A stretch of DNA of 64,000 nt from Sporocytophaga myxococcoides (lineage in GTDB: Bacteria > Bacteroidota > Bacteroidia > Cytophagales > Cytophagaceae). This document shows positions 24,319-32,784 of the stretch, piece by piece. Position 1 is the first letter of the stretch; every line of letters starts with the position of its first letter. The position numbers were made by a program, and so were the translations under genes. The stretch spans positions 558,001 through 622,000 of the forward strand of contig NZ_BBLT01000002.1 of assembly GCF_000775915.1 (NCBI RefSeq). Direction: 5' to 3'. The notes under the pieces are model-generated. The model had not been told where the DNA came from. It did not search any database and was given only the letters and a program-made list of their open reading frames with translations.

Positions 24319-25545
24319 ATGAAAAAGATAACGTTCATTTTTTTGTTGGTAATGCTCTCCGGACTAGGTTTTAGTCAGGATATAGACTCCAAGGCTAAAG
24401 CTTTATATGAAAGTGGGACCCAAAAATTTAAAGAAGGGAAATATCAGGAATCAGTTGATGATTTTACTGCAGCCATCACCATTCGCTCGGATTATCAGGA
24501 AGCTTTACTGGGGAGGACTGAAGCCAATGATAAACTGGGAAACAACTTCCAGTGCATGGAAGACCTTGACAAGCTTACAAAGCTCTATCCTAAAAACACA
24601 GATTATTTTTTTCGCAAAGCAAAACTCAAATCCAAGATTGGCCTGGATGATGAAGCATTATTGGATTACTCTCAGCTTATCATGATCGACCCAAAGCATT
24701 TTTCTGCATCATATGAAAGGGGAATTTTGTATAACCTATTCGGCATGTACGAAGAGGCCTTTATGGATTTTAAAAAATGCAGTGAGTTAAAACCAACAGC
24801 TGAAATTTTATATATGCTTGGCGTATTGAGTTACAGACTGGGAAGGGATTCCGAATCTGTTAATTATTTTACCAAATCGATCAACTTCGATAAGCAAAAT
24901 AAGAACTATTTCATCTATCGTGCAAAAGCGAATAACAGGCTTGGGAATTATAATCAGGCTATGGCAGATGTAAAAATTGCAATGAAACTTTCCCCCGAAG
25001 ATGCAGAAGTGTATTTCATCCTCGGAACAACTTATCAATACCTGCGAGATTTTACAAGTGCCCTGGCGGCACTGGATAAGGCTATTATGCTCAATAAAGA
25101 AGAGTTTGATTTTTACTTTTTCAGAGCTTTAATCAAGACGAATCTGGGAAGTATTCAGGCTGCAATTGATGATTATGATCAAAGCCTTAAGCTCATGTCT
25201 GATAAAATGGACGTTTATTTAAACAGAGGAAATCTGTATATGAAGCTGAACAATTTTGATAAAGCAGAGGCTGATTATACAAAATACCTTGAACTCAATC
25301 CGGGAAATTTTTCACTTTATCAAAAACGTGCTGAAGCCAATATTGGCAGAGGCAATTTCAGAGAAGCAGTAAATGATCTAAATACTTTGATAGAAATAAG
25401 ATCCTCCAGTGCTCAGGCGCATTATTTAAGAGGAGTAGCGAAGTTAAGTCTGAATGAAAAGGAAGAAGCCTGTAAAGATCTAACCAAGTCAATTGAGTTA
25501 GGGTCTTCACAGGCTTCTGATTTGATCAAAGCAAATTGCAATTGA
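24319..25545 (+). CDS. Secreted tetratricopeptide repeat protein
   Basis: About 408 residues starting MKKITFIFLLVMLSG with a signal peptide cleaved after GFSQ; a GTG three codons earlier is less likely. The rest is an almost continuous array of about eleven 34-residue TPR units (for example YQESVDDFTAAITIRSDYQE, FDKAEADYTKYLELNPGNFS and FREAVNDLNTLIEI), a protein-protein interaction scaffold in the periplasm or at the outer membrane. It follows the metal-receptor gene by 8 bases and is convergent with aroA, with an 18-base gap. Confidence 0.9.
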   Translation: MKKITFIFLLVMLSGLGFSQDIDSKAKALYESGTQKFKEGKYQESVDDFTAAITIRSDYQEALLGRTEANDKLGNNFQCMEDLDKLTKLYPKNTDYFFRKAKLKSKIGLDDEALLDYSQLIMIDPKHFSASYERGILYNLFGMYEEAFMDFKKCSELKPTAEILYMLGVLSYRLGRDSESVNYFTKSINFDKQNKNYFIYRAKANNRLGNYNQAMADVKIAMKLSPEDAEVYFILGTTYQYLRDFTSALAALDKAIMLNKEEFDFYFFRALIKTNLGSIQAAIDDYDQSLKLMSDKMDVYLNRGNLYMKLNNFDKAEADYTKYLELNPGNFSLYQKRAEANIGRGNFREAVNDLNTLIEIRSSSAQAHYLRGVAKLSLNEKEEACKDLTKSIELGSSQASDLIKANCN

Positions 25546-25563
25546 TCTTATTTTTTTTGAGGA

Positions 25564-27477
25564 TTAGAAACTAAATCCTGCTTTTTCCAGATCATCCCAG
25601 AAGTGAGGGTAAGATTTCTCTACCACTCCCGGATTTTCAATTTTAATTGGTCCTAATACAGCCAGAGGGGCAAAAGCCATCGCCATACGATGGTCATCAT
25701 AAGTCTCAACTGTCTGGCCGTTTACTTCGAAGTCTCCTTTTACAATTTTGTATACAGAGTTTTCTTCAACTTCAACCAGGTCGCTTCCAAATTTTTTAAG
25801 TTCGTTCTGCAAAGCAGAGATTCTGTCTGTTTCTTTTATTCTAAGGCTTTCAAGACCAGTTAATGTTAGCTCGATGCCTTTAGCTGCAGCAATTACAGCA
25901 ATAGTTTGAGCAAGGTCAGGATTGTCAGAGAAGTCAAGTGATTCAACGCCTTTTACTTCCTGGCTTTCAAGAGCGATTCCTTCTTCAAGGTAGGTTGTTT
26001 TGACACCTAATAAATCCATGAAGTCAGAGATTTTGCTATCGCCCTGGATTGAACCATATTTGTAACCTGTTAACTCAATTTTAGCATCAGGAGCCAAAGC
26101 AGCTATAGCATACCAGTAGCTTGCAGCTGACCAGTCTGATTCTACTATATAATCTGCCGGAATGAATTCCTGATTTTTTATAGTAATGATATTACTATCC
26201 CATTCACTTTCTATTCCGAAATGGAAAAGAAGGTCAAGAGTCATTTCAATATATGGCTTAGAGCTTACTTTTCCTGTAAGTTCAAGAACCAGACCATTGG
26301 GAAGAACAGGAGCGATCATAAGAAGGGCAGAAATATACTGACTGCTTATATCACCTCTTATTTGAATTCTGTTGTTTTCAGCTTTTTCTTTATCAAAGCC
26401 TGAAAGTCTGATAGGAGGGAAACCTTCTTTTCCTTCATATTCAATTTCAGCGCCAAGTTGTCTTAACGCATCTACCAGAATCCCAATAGGTCTTTCCTGC
26501 ATTCTTTTGGTACCTGTAAGTACTACTTCTTTTCTGGTTACTGCACTATAAGCAGTAAGGAATCTCATAGTAGTTCCGGCATCTAATACATCAAACACAT
26601 CATCTTCTGATTTAAGAAGGCGGATAAGCGTTTGTGTATCTCTTGCATTTGAAAGGTTTTCAAGTTTAGCTGAGCCACCTGCAAGTGCATTAATTACTAA
26701 TACACGATTGCTTTCGCTTTTAGAAGCAGGAGGAGTGATAGCTACCTCTATAGTTTGAGAAAGTTTGTTAATGCTCAGAATGTTTTCCTGAACAGAAGGA
26801 GTGATCTGTTCTGTTTGAGTAATTTCCGGCTGAACCTGAGATATTACTTCTGTAGTTACTTTTTTAGTTGCAGGCTTTTTAGCAACGGTCTTTTTAGCTA
26901 TTGCTTTTTTAGCCACAGTCTTCTTAGCTACTACTGCTTTTTTTGCTATAGCTTTTTTTGCTATAGCTTTCTTAGCTACAGCTTTTTTAGTAACAACAGC
27001 TTTTTTAGCTGTAGTTTTTTTAGCAACAGCTTTTTTGCTAACGGCCTTTTTGGAAACTGCTTTCTTAGCAACAGCTTTTTTGCCAGCGGCCTTTTTACTA
27101 ACTGCTTTTTTAGCTGTGGCTTTTTTGGAAACTACCTTTTTAACGGCTGCTTTTTTAGCTGTAGCTTTTTTGGATGCTGCCTTTTTAACGGCTGCTTTTT
27201 TAGCTGTAGCCTTTTTAGCAACTGCTTTTTTACCTGCAGCTTTTTTAGCAGTAGTTTTTTTAGATGCGACCTTTTTGGTAGCAGCTTTTTTGCCAGTAGC
27301 TTTTTTAGCAGCAGCTTTCTTAGCAACTGCTTTTTTAGCGGCTGTCTTTTTGCTTGCAGCTTTCTTAGCTGTAGCCTTTTTCGCAGCTGCTTTCTTCGCG
27401 GAAGCTTTCTTGCCCGCTGCTTTTTTTACGGCTGCTTTCTTGGCCGATGTTTTAGCTTTCAGTTTCTTTTTTGCCAT
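25564..27477 (-). CDS. aroA: EPSP synthase fused to an N-terminal histone-H1-like lysine/alanine tail
   Basis: The C-terminal part (about 233-637) is a complete 3-phosphoshikimate 1-carboxyvinyltransferase, which joins PEP to shikimate-3-phosphate. Visible motifs are [10 protein letters not shown] with lysine K253, [28 protein letters not shown] and [10 protein letters not shown]. Residues 1-208 are a basic low-complexity tail: about 40 KKA-type pentads (xxKKA) in strict five-residue register to about 160, then slightly shifted, followed by a short acidic/glutamine linker. The tail resembles chlamydial Hc2, AlgP and other bacterial H1-like DNA-binding tails. No stop or internal start separates the parts. 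The gene begins 2 bases after aroB, in a shikimate operon. I know of no described fusion of this kind. Confidence 0.93.
   Translation of the reverse strand: MAKKKLKAKTSAKKAAVKKAAGKKASAKKAAAKKATAKKAASKKTAAKKAVAKKAAAKKATGKKAATKKVASKKTTAKKAAGKKAVAKKATAKKAAVKKAASKKATAKKAAVKKVVSKKATAKKAVSKKAAGKKAVAKKAVSKKAVSKKAVAKKTTAKKAVVTKKAVAKKAIAKKAIAKKAVVAKKTVAKKAIAKKTVAKKPATKKVTTEVISQVQPEITQTEQITPSVQENILSINKLSQTIEVAITPPASKSESNRVLVINALAGGSAKLENLSNARDTQTLIRLLKSEDDVFDVLDAGTTMRFLTAYSAVTRKEVVLTGTKRMQERPIGILVDALRQLGAEIEYEGKEGFPPIRLSGFDKEKAENNRIQIRGDISSQYISALLMIAPVLPNGLVLELTGKVSSKPYIEMTLDLLFHFGIESEWDSNIITIKNQEFIPADYIVESDWSAASYWYAIAALAPDAKIELTGYKYGSIQGDSKISDFMDLLGVKTTYLEEGIALESQEVKGVESLDFSDNPDLAQTIAVIAAAKGIELTLTGLESLRIKETDRISALQNELKKFGSDLVEVEENSVYKIVKGDFEVNGQTVETYDDHRMAMAFAPLAVLGPIKIENPGVVEKSYPHFWDDLEKAGFSF
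26854..27477 (-). repeat. Coding 15-bp tandem repeat encoding KKA pentads
   Basis: About 40 degenerate 15-base units, each encoding xxKKA, at the 5' end of aroA. Units vary at third positions and in the two variable residues (AA, VA, TA, VS, AG), so the array is old or under protein-level selection rather than a recent expansion. Confidence 0.85.
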
Positions 27478-27479
27478 TT

Positions 27480-28517
27480 TTATAAAGAATAAAAACGAAT
27501 TGAATCCATTATGTCTTTAAATGTGAGAGGATGGTTGTAAGTTGAATGCCCTATCGGGTTTAATAAGGAACCTAGTATTTCATCCTGCTCATTTTTTTTG
27601 TCCTGCAAAGTTAAAGGTAGAATTTTTTCCGAATCGTATTCAAAAATTTCTGTTTTTCCAAAAATTGCAATGATATAATTTTTAATTTTATTCAGTTCCT
27701 GTTGTGAAATGAAGCCGTTTTTCATTGATATATATGCTTCGCAAATCATTCCTATGGCGATAGCCTCACCATGCAAAAGCTTTTTGTGAGGTATATTCAG
27801 AAAGTAGCTTTCTATAGCATGGCCGATGGTATGGCCAAAGTTCAGAATTTTTCTCAATCCTTTTTCTTCCGGATCTTCTTCTGTAACCTTTTTTTTGATC
27901 AGCACTGAATGTTCAACCAGATTTTGCCACTCTTGCTCTGCCAGGCTCTTTTGTCTGATCTCGTCCCACTTGCTCTTGTCAGCTATGAGTGTATGTTTTA
28001 TTACTTCTGCAAACCCGGAACGTAGTTCATTGTTTGGTAATGTCTTAAGAAAAATAGTATCAATAAGCACTGCATCAGGAATACGAAAGACCCCTATATG
28101 GTTTTTGAACAAATGAAAATCAATACCCAGTTTGCCACCTACACTTGCATCGACTTGTGCCAGAAGGGTTGTAGGCACTTGTACAAATGATATTCCTCTT
28201 TTATAAGTAGCAGCACAGAATCCACCCATATCACCAATGACCCCCCCTCCGAGATTGATCAGTAATGCCTTTCTGTCAAGTCTAAGGTTCGTGAGTTTGT
28301 CCCAAATGTACTCACAAGTGCGCAAATTCTTCTGCTCTTCCCCGCTTTTTATTACAATAATTTGTTCTTCCGGCAGGCTCAGGCCTAGTATGGGAAAGCA
28401 GTATTTGTATGTATTTTCATCCGCAAGCAATACAATTTTAGAAAATTTTCTTTCTTTCAAAAACTTGTTTAGCTCTTCTCGAATGCTTGTTGTTATGACG
28501 ACGAATTGGTTGCTCAT
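27480..28517 (-). CDS. aroB: 3-dehydroquinate synthase
   Basis: A 345-residue enzyme converting DAHP to 3-dehydroquinate, the second step of the shikimate pathway, using NAD and a divalent metal. Motifs: [19 protein letters not shown], the NAD-binding [44 protein letters not shown] and metal ligands in the HTIGHAIES and HGEAIAIGM segments. The stop codon is 2 bases from the aroA-fusion start, so both are coupled. A terminator-like hairpin lies in the 254-base gap after the DAHP synthase gene, so aroB-aroA may also have a promoter of their own. Confidence 0.95.
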   Translation of the reverse strand: MSNQFVVITTSIREELNKFLKERKFSKIVLLADENTYKYCFPILGLSLPEEQIIVIKSGEEQKNLRTCEYIWDKLTNLRLDRKALLINLGGGVIGDMGGFCAATYKRGISFVQVPTTLLAQVDASVGGKLGIDFHLFKNHIGVFRIPDAVLIDTIFLKTLPNNELRSGFAEVIKHTLIADKSKWDEIRQKSLAEQEWQNLVEHSVLIKKKVTEEDPEEKGLRKILNFGHTIGHAIESYFLNIPHKKLLHGEAIAIGMICEAYISMKNGFISQQELNKIKNYIIAIFGKTEIFEYDSEKILPLTLQDKKNEQDEILGSLLNPIGHSTYNHPLTFKDIMDSIRFYSL

Positions 28518-28678
28518 GAATTTTAAAACTTAAGCAGTTAAGGCTTACTATACAGAAGAATGACTCCGTACCTTTAGAAAAAGCTCTGCTTGGTCTGATT
28601 TTAAAGGAAGACAGAGGCTTCTTATAAAGAAAAATTCTGATACTTTCTTCGGTTATGCCTTAACACAAATACAAAAAT

Positions 28679-28709
28679 AAACCCGCAAAGTTAATAACCT
28701 TGCGGGTTT
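28679..28709 (-). terminator. Terminator or attenuator between DAHP synthase and aroB
   Basis: Perfect arms AAACCCGCAA / TTGCGGGTTT around an 11-base loop. On the minus strand the stem is followed by TTATTTTTG. It lies 63 bases after the DAHP synthase stop and 160 bases before aroB. Confidence 0.75.
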
Positions 28710-28771
28710 AAATATTTTTTTTCAAAAAGACATTGAAGTTGAAAAACAATGCCTCAGATAAAAAACAACCA

Positions 28772-29878
28772 TTAAGCCTTTGAAGCAACAGCTTTCATGA
28801 TCTCTGTCTGCTTTCTGATACTTTCTTCGTGAATAATTTTATAGATTTCTATAATATATTCAGGGTTCAGGCTCATCTTGGTAGCTAGATCAGCTCTGTT
28901 CTTCATAATGTCATCCCATCTTTTTACCTGATAGGTCGTCACATTATTCTCTCTCTTGTACTCGCCGATTTTTTCAACTATAGCCATTCTTGCAGCAAGC
29001 ACTTCGATAAGCTCTCTGTCAAGATTGTCTATTTTCTTTCTTAAATCATCAAGATGATCGTTAAAGTCCTTGTCTGTTGAAGAGTCTTTTCTAACTTTCA
29101 GTTCAGAGAGAATTTCCGAAAGTCTTGCCGGAGTTACTTGTTGATCTGCGTCGCTCCATGCTTTCTCAGGAGTGATGTGTGTTTCAATCATCAAACCATC
29201 AAAGTTAAGGTCAAGCGCTTTTTGAGAAATTTCAAATATAAGATCTCTTTTCCCTCCGATATGGCTAGGGTCGCAGATAATAGGAATTTGTGGAGCTATT
29301 CTTCTTAATTCAATCGGAATTTGCCACATTGGGATATTTCTGAATTTAGATTTATCAGATGTTGCAAATCCTCTGTGAATAGCTGCAAGGTCTCTTATAC
29401 CAGCTCTATATAGTCTTTCGAATGCTCCTATCCATAATGGAAGTTCTGGATGGGTTGGGTTTTTAACCAAAACCGCAACGTTCTTTACGCCTTGAAGTGC
29501 ATCGGCCATCTCCTGCACAGAGAATGGACTTACAGTTGTTCTTGCGCCAATCCAAAGTACATCAATTCCATATTTCAGAGCTTCTTCAACATGTTGTGTA
29601 TTTGCTACTTCAGTTCCAACAGGTATGCCTAGTTCTTTTTTAACATCAGCAAGCCATTTCAAACCTTCTGCACCTGCACCTTCGAAGCTGTTAGGTCTTG
29701 TTCTGGGTTTCCAGATACCTGCTCTAAGTACATCTACTTTTCCAAGGTCTTTTAACAGTTTCGCAGTTGCCATTAACTGCTCAGGTGTTTCAGCACTGCA
29801 AGGCCCAGCAATGACAAGTGGTTTGCCCTTTACTTTTGCCCATTTTTCTAAAGGATTTACTTGTAAATTAACTTCCAT
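28772..29878 (-). CDS. Bifunctional DAHP synthase / chorismate mutase
   Basis: Residues about 1-265 form a type I-beta 3-deoxy-D-arabino-heptulosonate 7-phosphate synthase, which condenses PEP and erythrose 4-phosphate: IAGPCSAET, RAGIWKPRTRPNSFEG, GARTTVSPFSVQEMAD, the HRGF loop and CDPSHIGG. Residues about 280-365 form an AroQ-type chorismate mutase helical domain (LRKKIDNLDRELIEVLAARM, VEKIGEYKRENN). The fused mutase probably makes the synthase sensitive to prephenate. I start at MEVNLQVNPLEKW as in relatives; a TTG four codons upstream is possible. It heads the aromatic locus with aroB and aroA and is divergent from proline dehydrogenase. Confidence 0.94.
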   Translation of the reverse strand: MEVNLQVNPLEKWAKVKGKPLVIAGPCSAETPEQLMATAKLLKDLGKVDVLRAGIWKPRTRPNSFEGAGAEGLKWLADVKKELGIPVGTEVANTQHVEEALKYGIDVLWIGARTTVSPFSVQEMADALQGVKNVAVLVKNPTHPELPLWIGAFERLYRAGIRDLAAIHRGFATSDKSKFRNIPMWQIPIELRRIAPQIPIICDPSHIGGKRDLIFEISQKALDLNFDGLMIETHITPEKAWSDADQQVTPARLSEILSELKVRKDSSTDKDFNDHLDDLRKKIDNLDRELIEVLAARMAIVEKIGEYKRENNVTTYQVKRWDDIMKNRADLATKMSLNPEYIIEIYKIIHEESIRKQTEIMKAVASKA

Positions 29879-29941
29879 AATTTTTTTCAAAGAATAAATT
29901 AGACCAACAATTCATTGTCCATTGTCGTTCTTATCTAACGT

Positions 29942-31126
29942 ATGGACAACCACAACCTTGTATCTTTTGACGACACTTCGGTAGCTTTTTCTTCCCGCCC
30001 TGATCGTGAATTAAAAAGAATGAATTTCTTATTCACAATAATGGGGATGGGTAAGTTAACAAAGATAGGCAGTTATTTTGTAAAAAGTGCATTAAAATGG
30101 AAACTTCCTGTTAAAAAAGTAATAAAAAATACGCTTTTTGATCATTTCTGCGGCGGAGAGAATCTGGATGAATGTAAAAAATCTATCGATAACCTAAGTT
30201 CTTCTAAGGTTAAAACCATATTAGATTATGCAGTTGAAGCCGAAAGCTCTACGGCTGCATATGATCATACTATGGAAGTACTTCGAAAATCCATAGATTT
30301 AGCGGCTTCTGACAAGAACATTCCCTTTGTTGTATTTAAAATGACAGCCTTATGCCGCTTCTCCATTTTGGAAAAAGCACAGAGTGGCATTGAGTTGAAT
30401 TTTACTGAAAAGGAAGAATTCGCTCATTTCAATCAAATGGTAGAAAAAATTGCTGCTTATGCCTCAGATGCTGGGGTACGGCTTATGGTTGACGCAGAGG
30501 AAAGTTGGATTCAGGATACTATTGATGCAGTAACTTTGAAATTAATGAGTCAATACAATAAAGGTCATGTTTTGATTTTTAGGACATTTCAGATGTATAG
30601 AGTGGATATGCCTTTCCTTCTAAGGGAGGCAATAAATTCAGCAAGGAAAAATGGTTATAAGCTTGGGGTAAAACTTGTTCGAGGAGCCTATTTAGAAAAG
30701 GAACGTAAAAGAGCTTTTGATTTAGCGTACCCTTCTCCTATTTTTCCCACAAAGGAAGAAACAGATCAGGCATTTAATGAAGCTCTTGAGTTTTGTCTTA
30801 ATAATCTTAATTATCTGGCAATTGTTTCAGGAAGTCACAATGAGGAAAGTAATCTCCTTCAGACTAAAATTATGAAATCAATGAAGCTGGAAAATAATGA
30901 TGAAAGAGTTTATTTTGCTCAACTTTATGGTATGGGAGATCATATCTCTTTTAATTTATCCAGGAAAAACTTTAATGTGGGTAAGTATCTTCCATTTGGG
31001 CCATTAGAGGCTGTGATGCCTTATTTATTAAGGAGAGCAGAAGAAAATAAATCCATAAAAAGTCAGACTGGCCGTGAGCTGTCGCTTATTAGGAAAGAAA
31101 TAGATAGAAGAAAGAATATGAGTTAA
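29942..31126 (+). CDS. Proline dehydrogenase
   Basis: A 394-residue FAD-dependent enzyme oxidising proline to pyrroline-5-carboxylate. Visible features of the PRODH barrel: FVVFKMTALCRF, LMVDAEESWIQDTID, IFRTFQMYR, LGVKLVRGAYLEKER, VSGSHNEES, FAQLYGMGD and the substrate-binding YLLRRAEENKS near the C-terminus. This is a stand-alone PRODH as in other Bacteroidota, without the P5C dehydrogenase half of PutA. It is transcribed divergently from the DAHP synthase with only about 60 bases between starts and is convergent with the ECF sigma gene, whose stop abuts it. Confidence 0.94.
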   Translation: MDNHNLVSFDDTSVAFSSRPDRELKRMNFLFTIMGMGKLTKIGSYFVKSALKWKLPVKKVIKNTLFDHFCGGENLDECKKSIDNLSSSKVKTILDYAVEAESSTAAYDHTMEVLRKSIDLAASDKNIPFVVFKMTALCRFSILEKAQSGIELNFTEKEEFAHFNQMVEKIAAYASDAGVRLMVDAEESWIQDTIDAVTLKLMSQYNKGHVLIFRTFQMYRVDMPFLLREAINSARKNGYKLGVKLVRGAYLEKERKRAFDLAYPSPIFPTKEETDQAFNEALEFCLNNLNYLAIVSGSHNEESNLLQTKIMKSMKLENNDERVYFAQLYGMGDHISFNLSRKNFNVGKYLPFGPLEAVMPYLLRRAEENKSIKSQTGRELSLIRKEIDRRKNMS

Positions 31127-31678
31127 TTAAATCTGCTGTAATTGATCTACTTTTTTCCCTAATAAAGTTTTTAGGATTTTTTTAGCATTAAAAAACTGAG
31201 ATTTCGAAGTTCCCTCGGATATTTGCATCATTTCACTAATTTCTTTGTGAGAATAACCTTCTATCACAAAAAGGTTGAAAACCATTCTTGATCCCTCTGG
31301 AAGCCTATGGATTACGGTCATCAATTCTTCTCCGGACATTTTCTCAATGATGTTATCATCTGAAAATACCGGTAAGTTAAAAGATTCAGGTTCAGATAAA
31401 GAAGACAAGTATTTTCTTTTGCGGAATTCTTTAATAGCATTATTGGTAATGATGCGTCTCATCCAACCTTCTAAAGAGCCTTTTTCTTCAAATGAGTGGA
31501 GGCTTTGGAAGATCTTAATCATTGACTCCTGAAACAGATCTTCTGCGTCTTCTCTGCAGGAAGAGTACCTGAGACAAACAGTCATCAGCTTTTTTGAATA
31601 TAGCTTAAAAAGTGCTTCCTGTGCTATAGAGTCGTTTTTCTTACATCCTCTTATAATTTCCTCTATAGACAAGTGCAT
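31127..31678 (-). CDS. ECF-type RNA polymerase sigma factor
   Basis: A 183-residue ECF sigma factor. Region 2 is at about 20-90 (REDAEDLFQESMIKIFQSLH, LEGWMRRIITNNAIKEFRKR) and region 4 at about 115-170 (SRMVFNLFVIEGYSHKEISE, SEGTSKSQFFNAKKIL). No anti-sigma gene is adjacent on the same strand. It is divergent from an XRE-family regulator, and the 200 bases between them hold two palindromes of the form GTTTC-N5-GAAAC, one 43 bases from this start. The sigma gene is therefore probably under control of the XRE protein. Confidence 0.9.
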   Translation of the reverse strand: MHLSIEEIIRGCKKNDSIAQEALFKLYSKKLMTVCLRYSSCREDAEDLFQESMIKIFQSLHSFEEKGSLEGWMRRIITNNAIKEFRKRKYLSSLSEPESFNLPVFSDDNIIEKMSGEELMTVIHRLPEGSRMVFNLFVIEGYSHKEISEMMQISEGTSKSQFFNAKKILKTLLGKKVDQLQQI

Positions 31679-31720
31679 ACTTGAAATTAGGTATTGCTTA
31701 GTTTTTGAATTAGAACATTA

Positions 31721-31757
31721 AACTAATGCTTGTTTCAAAAAGAAACAAGCATTAGTT
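31721..31757. promoter_or_regulatory. Palindromic operator 1 (GTTTC-N5-GAAAC, extended)
   Basis: Perfect 16-bp arms AACTAATGCTTGTTTC / GAAACAAGCATTAGTT around AAAAA. Its core GTTTC-AAAAA-GAAAC (31732-31746) is shared with the palindrome at 31820-31842. It lies between two divergent gene starts, so it is not a terminator; an operator for the ECF sigma gene is the best reading. Confidence 0.65.
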
Positions 31758-31819
31758 AGAATTTATTAAAGATTGTACGGGTTAGTTATTAAAAGGATTT
31801 ATTTGCACTATTTTTTTTA

Positions 31820-31842
31820 ATATGTTTCTTTAAGAAACATAT
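31820..31842. promoter_or_regulatory. Palindromic operator 2 inside the XRE gene promoter
   Basis: Arms ATATGTTTCTT / AAGAAACATAT around one T, core GTTTC-TTTAA-GAAAC at 31824-31838. It lies just upstream of TAGGTTTG, a -7 element match, in the spacer between -33 and -7. A protein bound here would block the promoter, which suggests autorepression by the XRE regulator. Core centres of the two palindromes are 92 bases apart. Confidence 0.65.
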
Positions 31843-31849
31843 AGGTTTG
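31842..31849 (+). promoter_or_regulatory. Probable -7 element of the XRE regulator gene
   Basis: TAGGTTTG matches TAnnTTTG; the transcript would begin about 25 bases before the ATG at 31882. No TTG is present at -33, where the palindromic operator begins instead. Confidence 0.5.
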
Positions 31850-31881
31850 ATTTTGTGGTACAAATTGCTTAAATAGTGATT

Positions 31882-32328
31882 ATGGATGGCGTGAATTTTT
31901 ACAAGGTTTTAAAAGAGCTAAGGTTGGAAGAAAATCTTACGCAGGAGGATATTTCTAATTTATTACACATAGATAGGAGTAATATCGCCAATTACGAACG
32001 AGGAAAGCGTCTTCCTTCCATAGAATCTCTGATAAAAATTGCAGAATTTTTTAACGTATCTCTGGATCACCTGATTCTTGGAAAGAGATTCGGAGCCGAA
32101 AAAGGGGAGGAAGGAGAAATTTACTCTCAGGAAACAATGCGTGAATTAATGGCTGATAATACTGCTCTCATGGAAGAACAACTACGTCTTTCTGAAATAG
32201 TAGCTCAAAGAGAGGAAGAAATCAAAATTTTGAAAAATTATCTGAATTCAATAAAGGAATACAATAGTTTTTTGGAGATGAAGATTAATTCTATTGAAAA
32301 TCAGATTGTAAAAGGGTGCTCTGAATAA
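31882..32328 (+). CDS. XRE-family helix-turn-helix regulator with C-terminal coiled coil
   Basis: A 148-residue DNA-binding protein. The Cro/CI-type helix-turn-helix is at about 5-62 (LKELRLEENLTQEDISNLLH, RSNIANYERGKRLPSIESL), followed by a coiled coil at about 85-145 (MEEQLRLSEIVAQREEEIKI) that probably dimerises it. I use the ATG; a GTG two codons earlier is also possible. Twin GTTTC-N5-GAAAC palindromes lie upstream, one inside its promoter, consistent with autorepression and control of the divergent ECF sigma gene. A small secreted acidic protein gene follows 63 bases downstream. Confidence 0.88.
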   Translation: MDGVNFYKVLKELRLEENLTQEDISNLLHIDRSNIANYERGKRLPSIESLIKIAEFFNVSLDHLILGKRFGAEKGEEGEIYSQETMRELMADNTALMEEQLRLSEIVAQREEEIKILKNYLNSIKEYNSFLEMKINSIENQIVKGCSE

Positions 32329-32391
32329 GATTTAAACCTTCCGTTTCTTAATCCGGTTAAACTTTTAGATAATTTGGAAAGGGAAGATATT

Positions 32392-32700
32392 ATGAAATGG
32401 TTGATTGGATTAATTGCTTTCTTAGGTATTTCAGTATTTTCATATGGTCAGGGAGAAAAAGCGAAGGAGCAGGAAGAAGAAGTCTCCATTAGTTGTGCCT
32501 GGGTAGATAATGAAAATATTGTTTGCTTTGCAGTACCTGAGGGAGAAGGGGGGGCGACAGATTCCTTAAATCAAGACGGAGTTGAAGTAGAAGAGGAAGT
32601 TATTCCTAAAGAAACTCCAATTCCAAACTCAAACTCTAATAGAGAAGGGAAGAACATCAATAACAATGTTGTTGTAGAGAAAAGAAAAATTCTCCTTTAG
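32392..32700 (+). CDS. Small secreted acidic protein
   Basis: A 102-residue product starting MKWLIGLIAFLGISVFS with a signal peptide cleaved after SYGQ. The mature part is glutamate-rich (EKAKEQEEEVSIS, VEVEEEVIPKETPIP), with two cysteines and a low-complexity asparagine/serine end; probably disordered. I recognise no family. It follows the XRE regulator on the same strand and ends before a strong terminator, so it may be part of the same transcript. Confidence 0.6.
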   Translation: MKWLIGLIAFLGISVFSYGQGEKAKEQEEEVSISCAWVDNENIVCFAVPEGEGGATDSLNQDGVEVEEEVIPKETPIPNSNSNREGKNINNNVVVEKRKILL

Positions 32701-32734
32701 AATCGGAAACTTGAATTTATTACAAATTATAAAT

Positions 32735-32765
32735 AAAAGGCGGCTCTAATTGAGGGCCGCCTTTT
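32735..32765. terminator. Bidirectional terminator before sdhB
   Basis: Perfect 10-bp arms AAAAGGCGGC / GCCGCCTTTT around an 11-base loop, between the convergent small secreted protein gene and sdhB. Confidence 0.9.
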
Positions 32766-32784
32766 GTTATTGAATTAAATAATC

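Noticed and set aside
25564-27477. Reading the lysine-rich segment as a separate histone-like gene next to aroA
   Set aside because: There is no stop codon, start codon or frame change between the tail and the AroA domain; the frame is single and continuous.
26755-27520. Plus-strand frames rich in FLA/FFS repeats
   Set aside because: They are antisense translations of the KKA-repeat tail of the AroA fusion; the repetitive hydrophobic sequence is a by-product of AAA/GCT codons.
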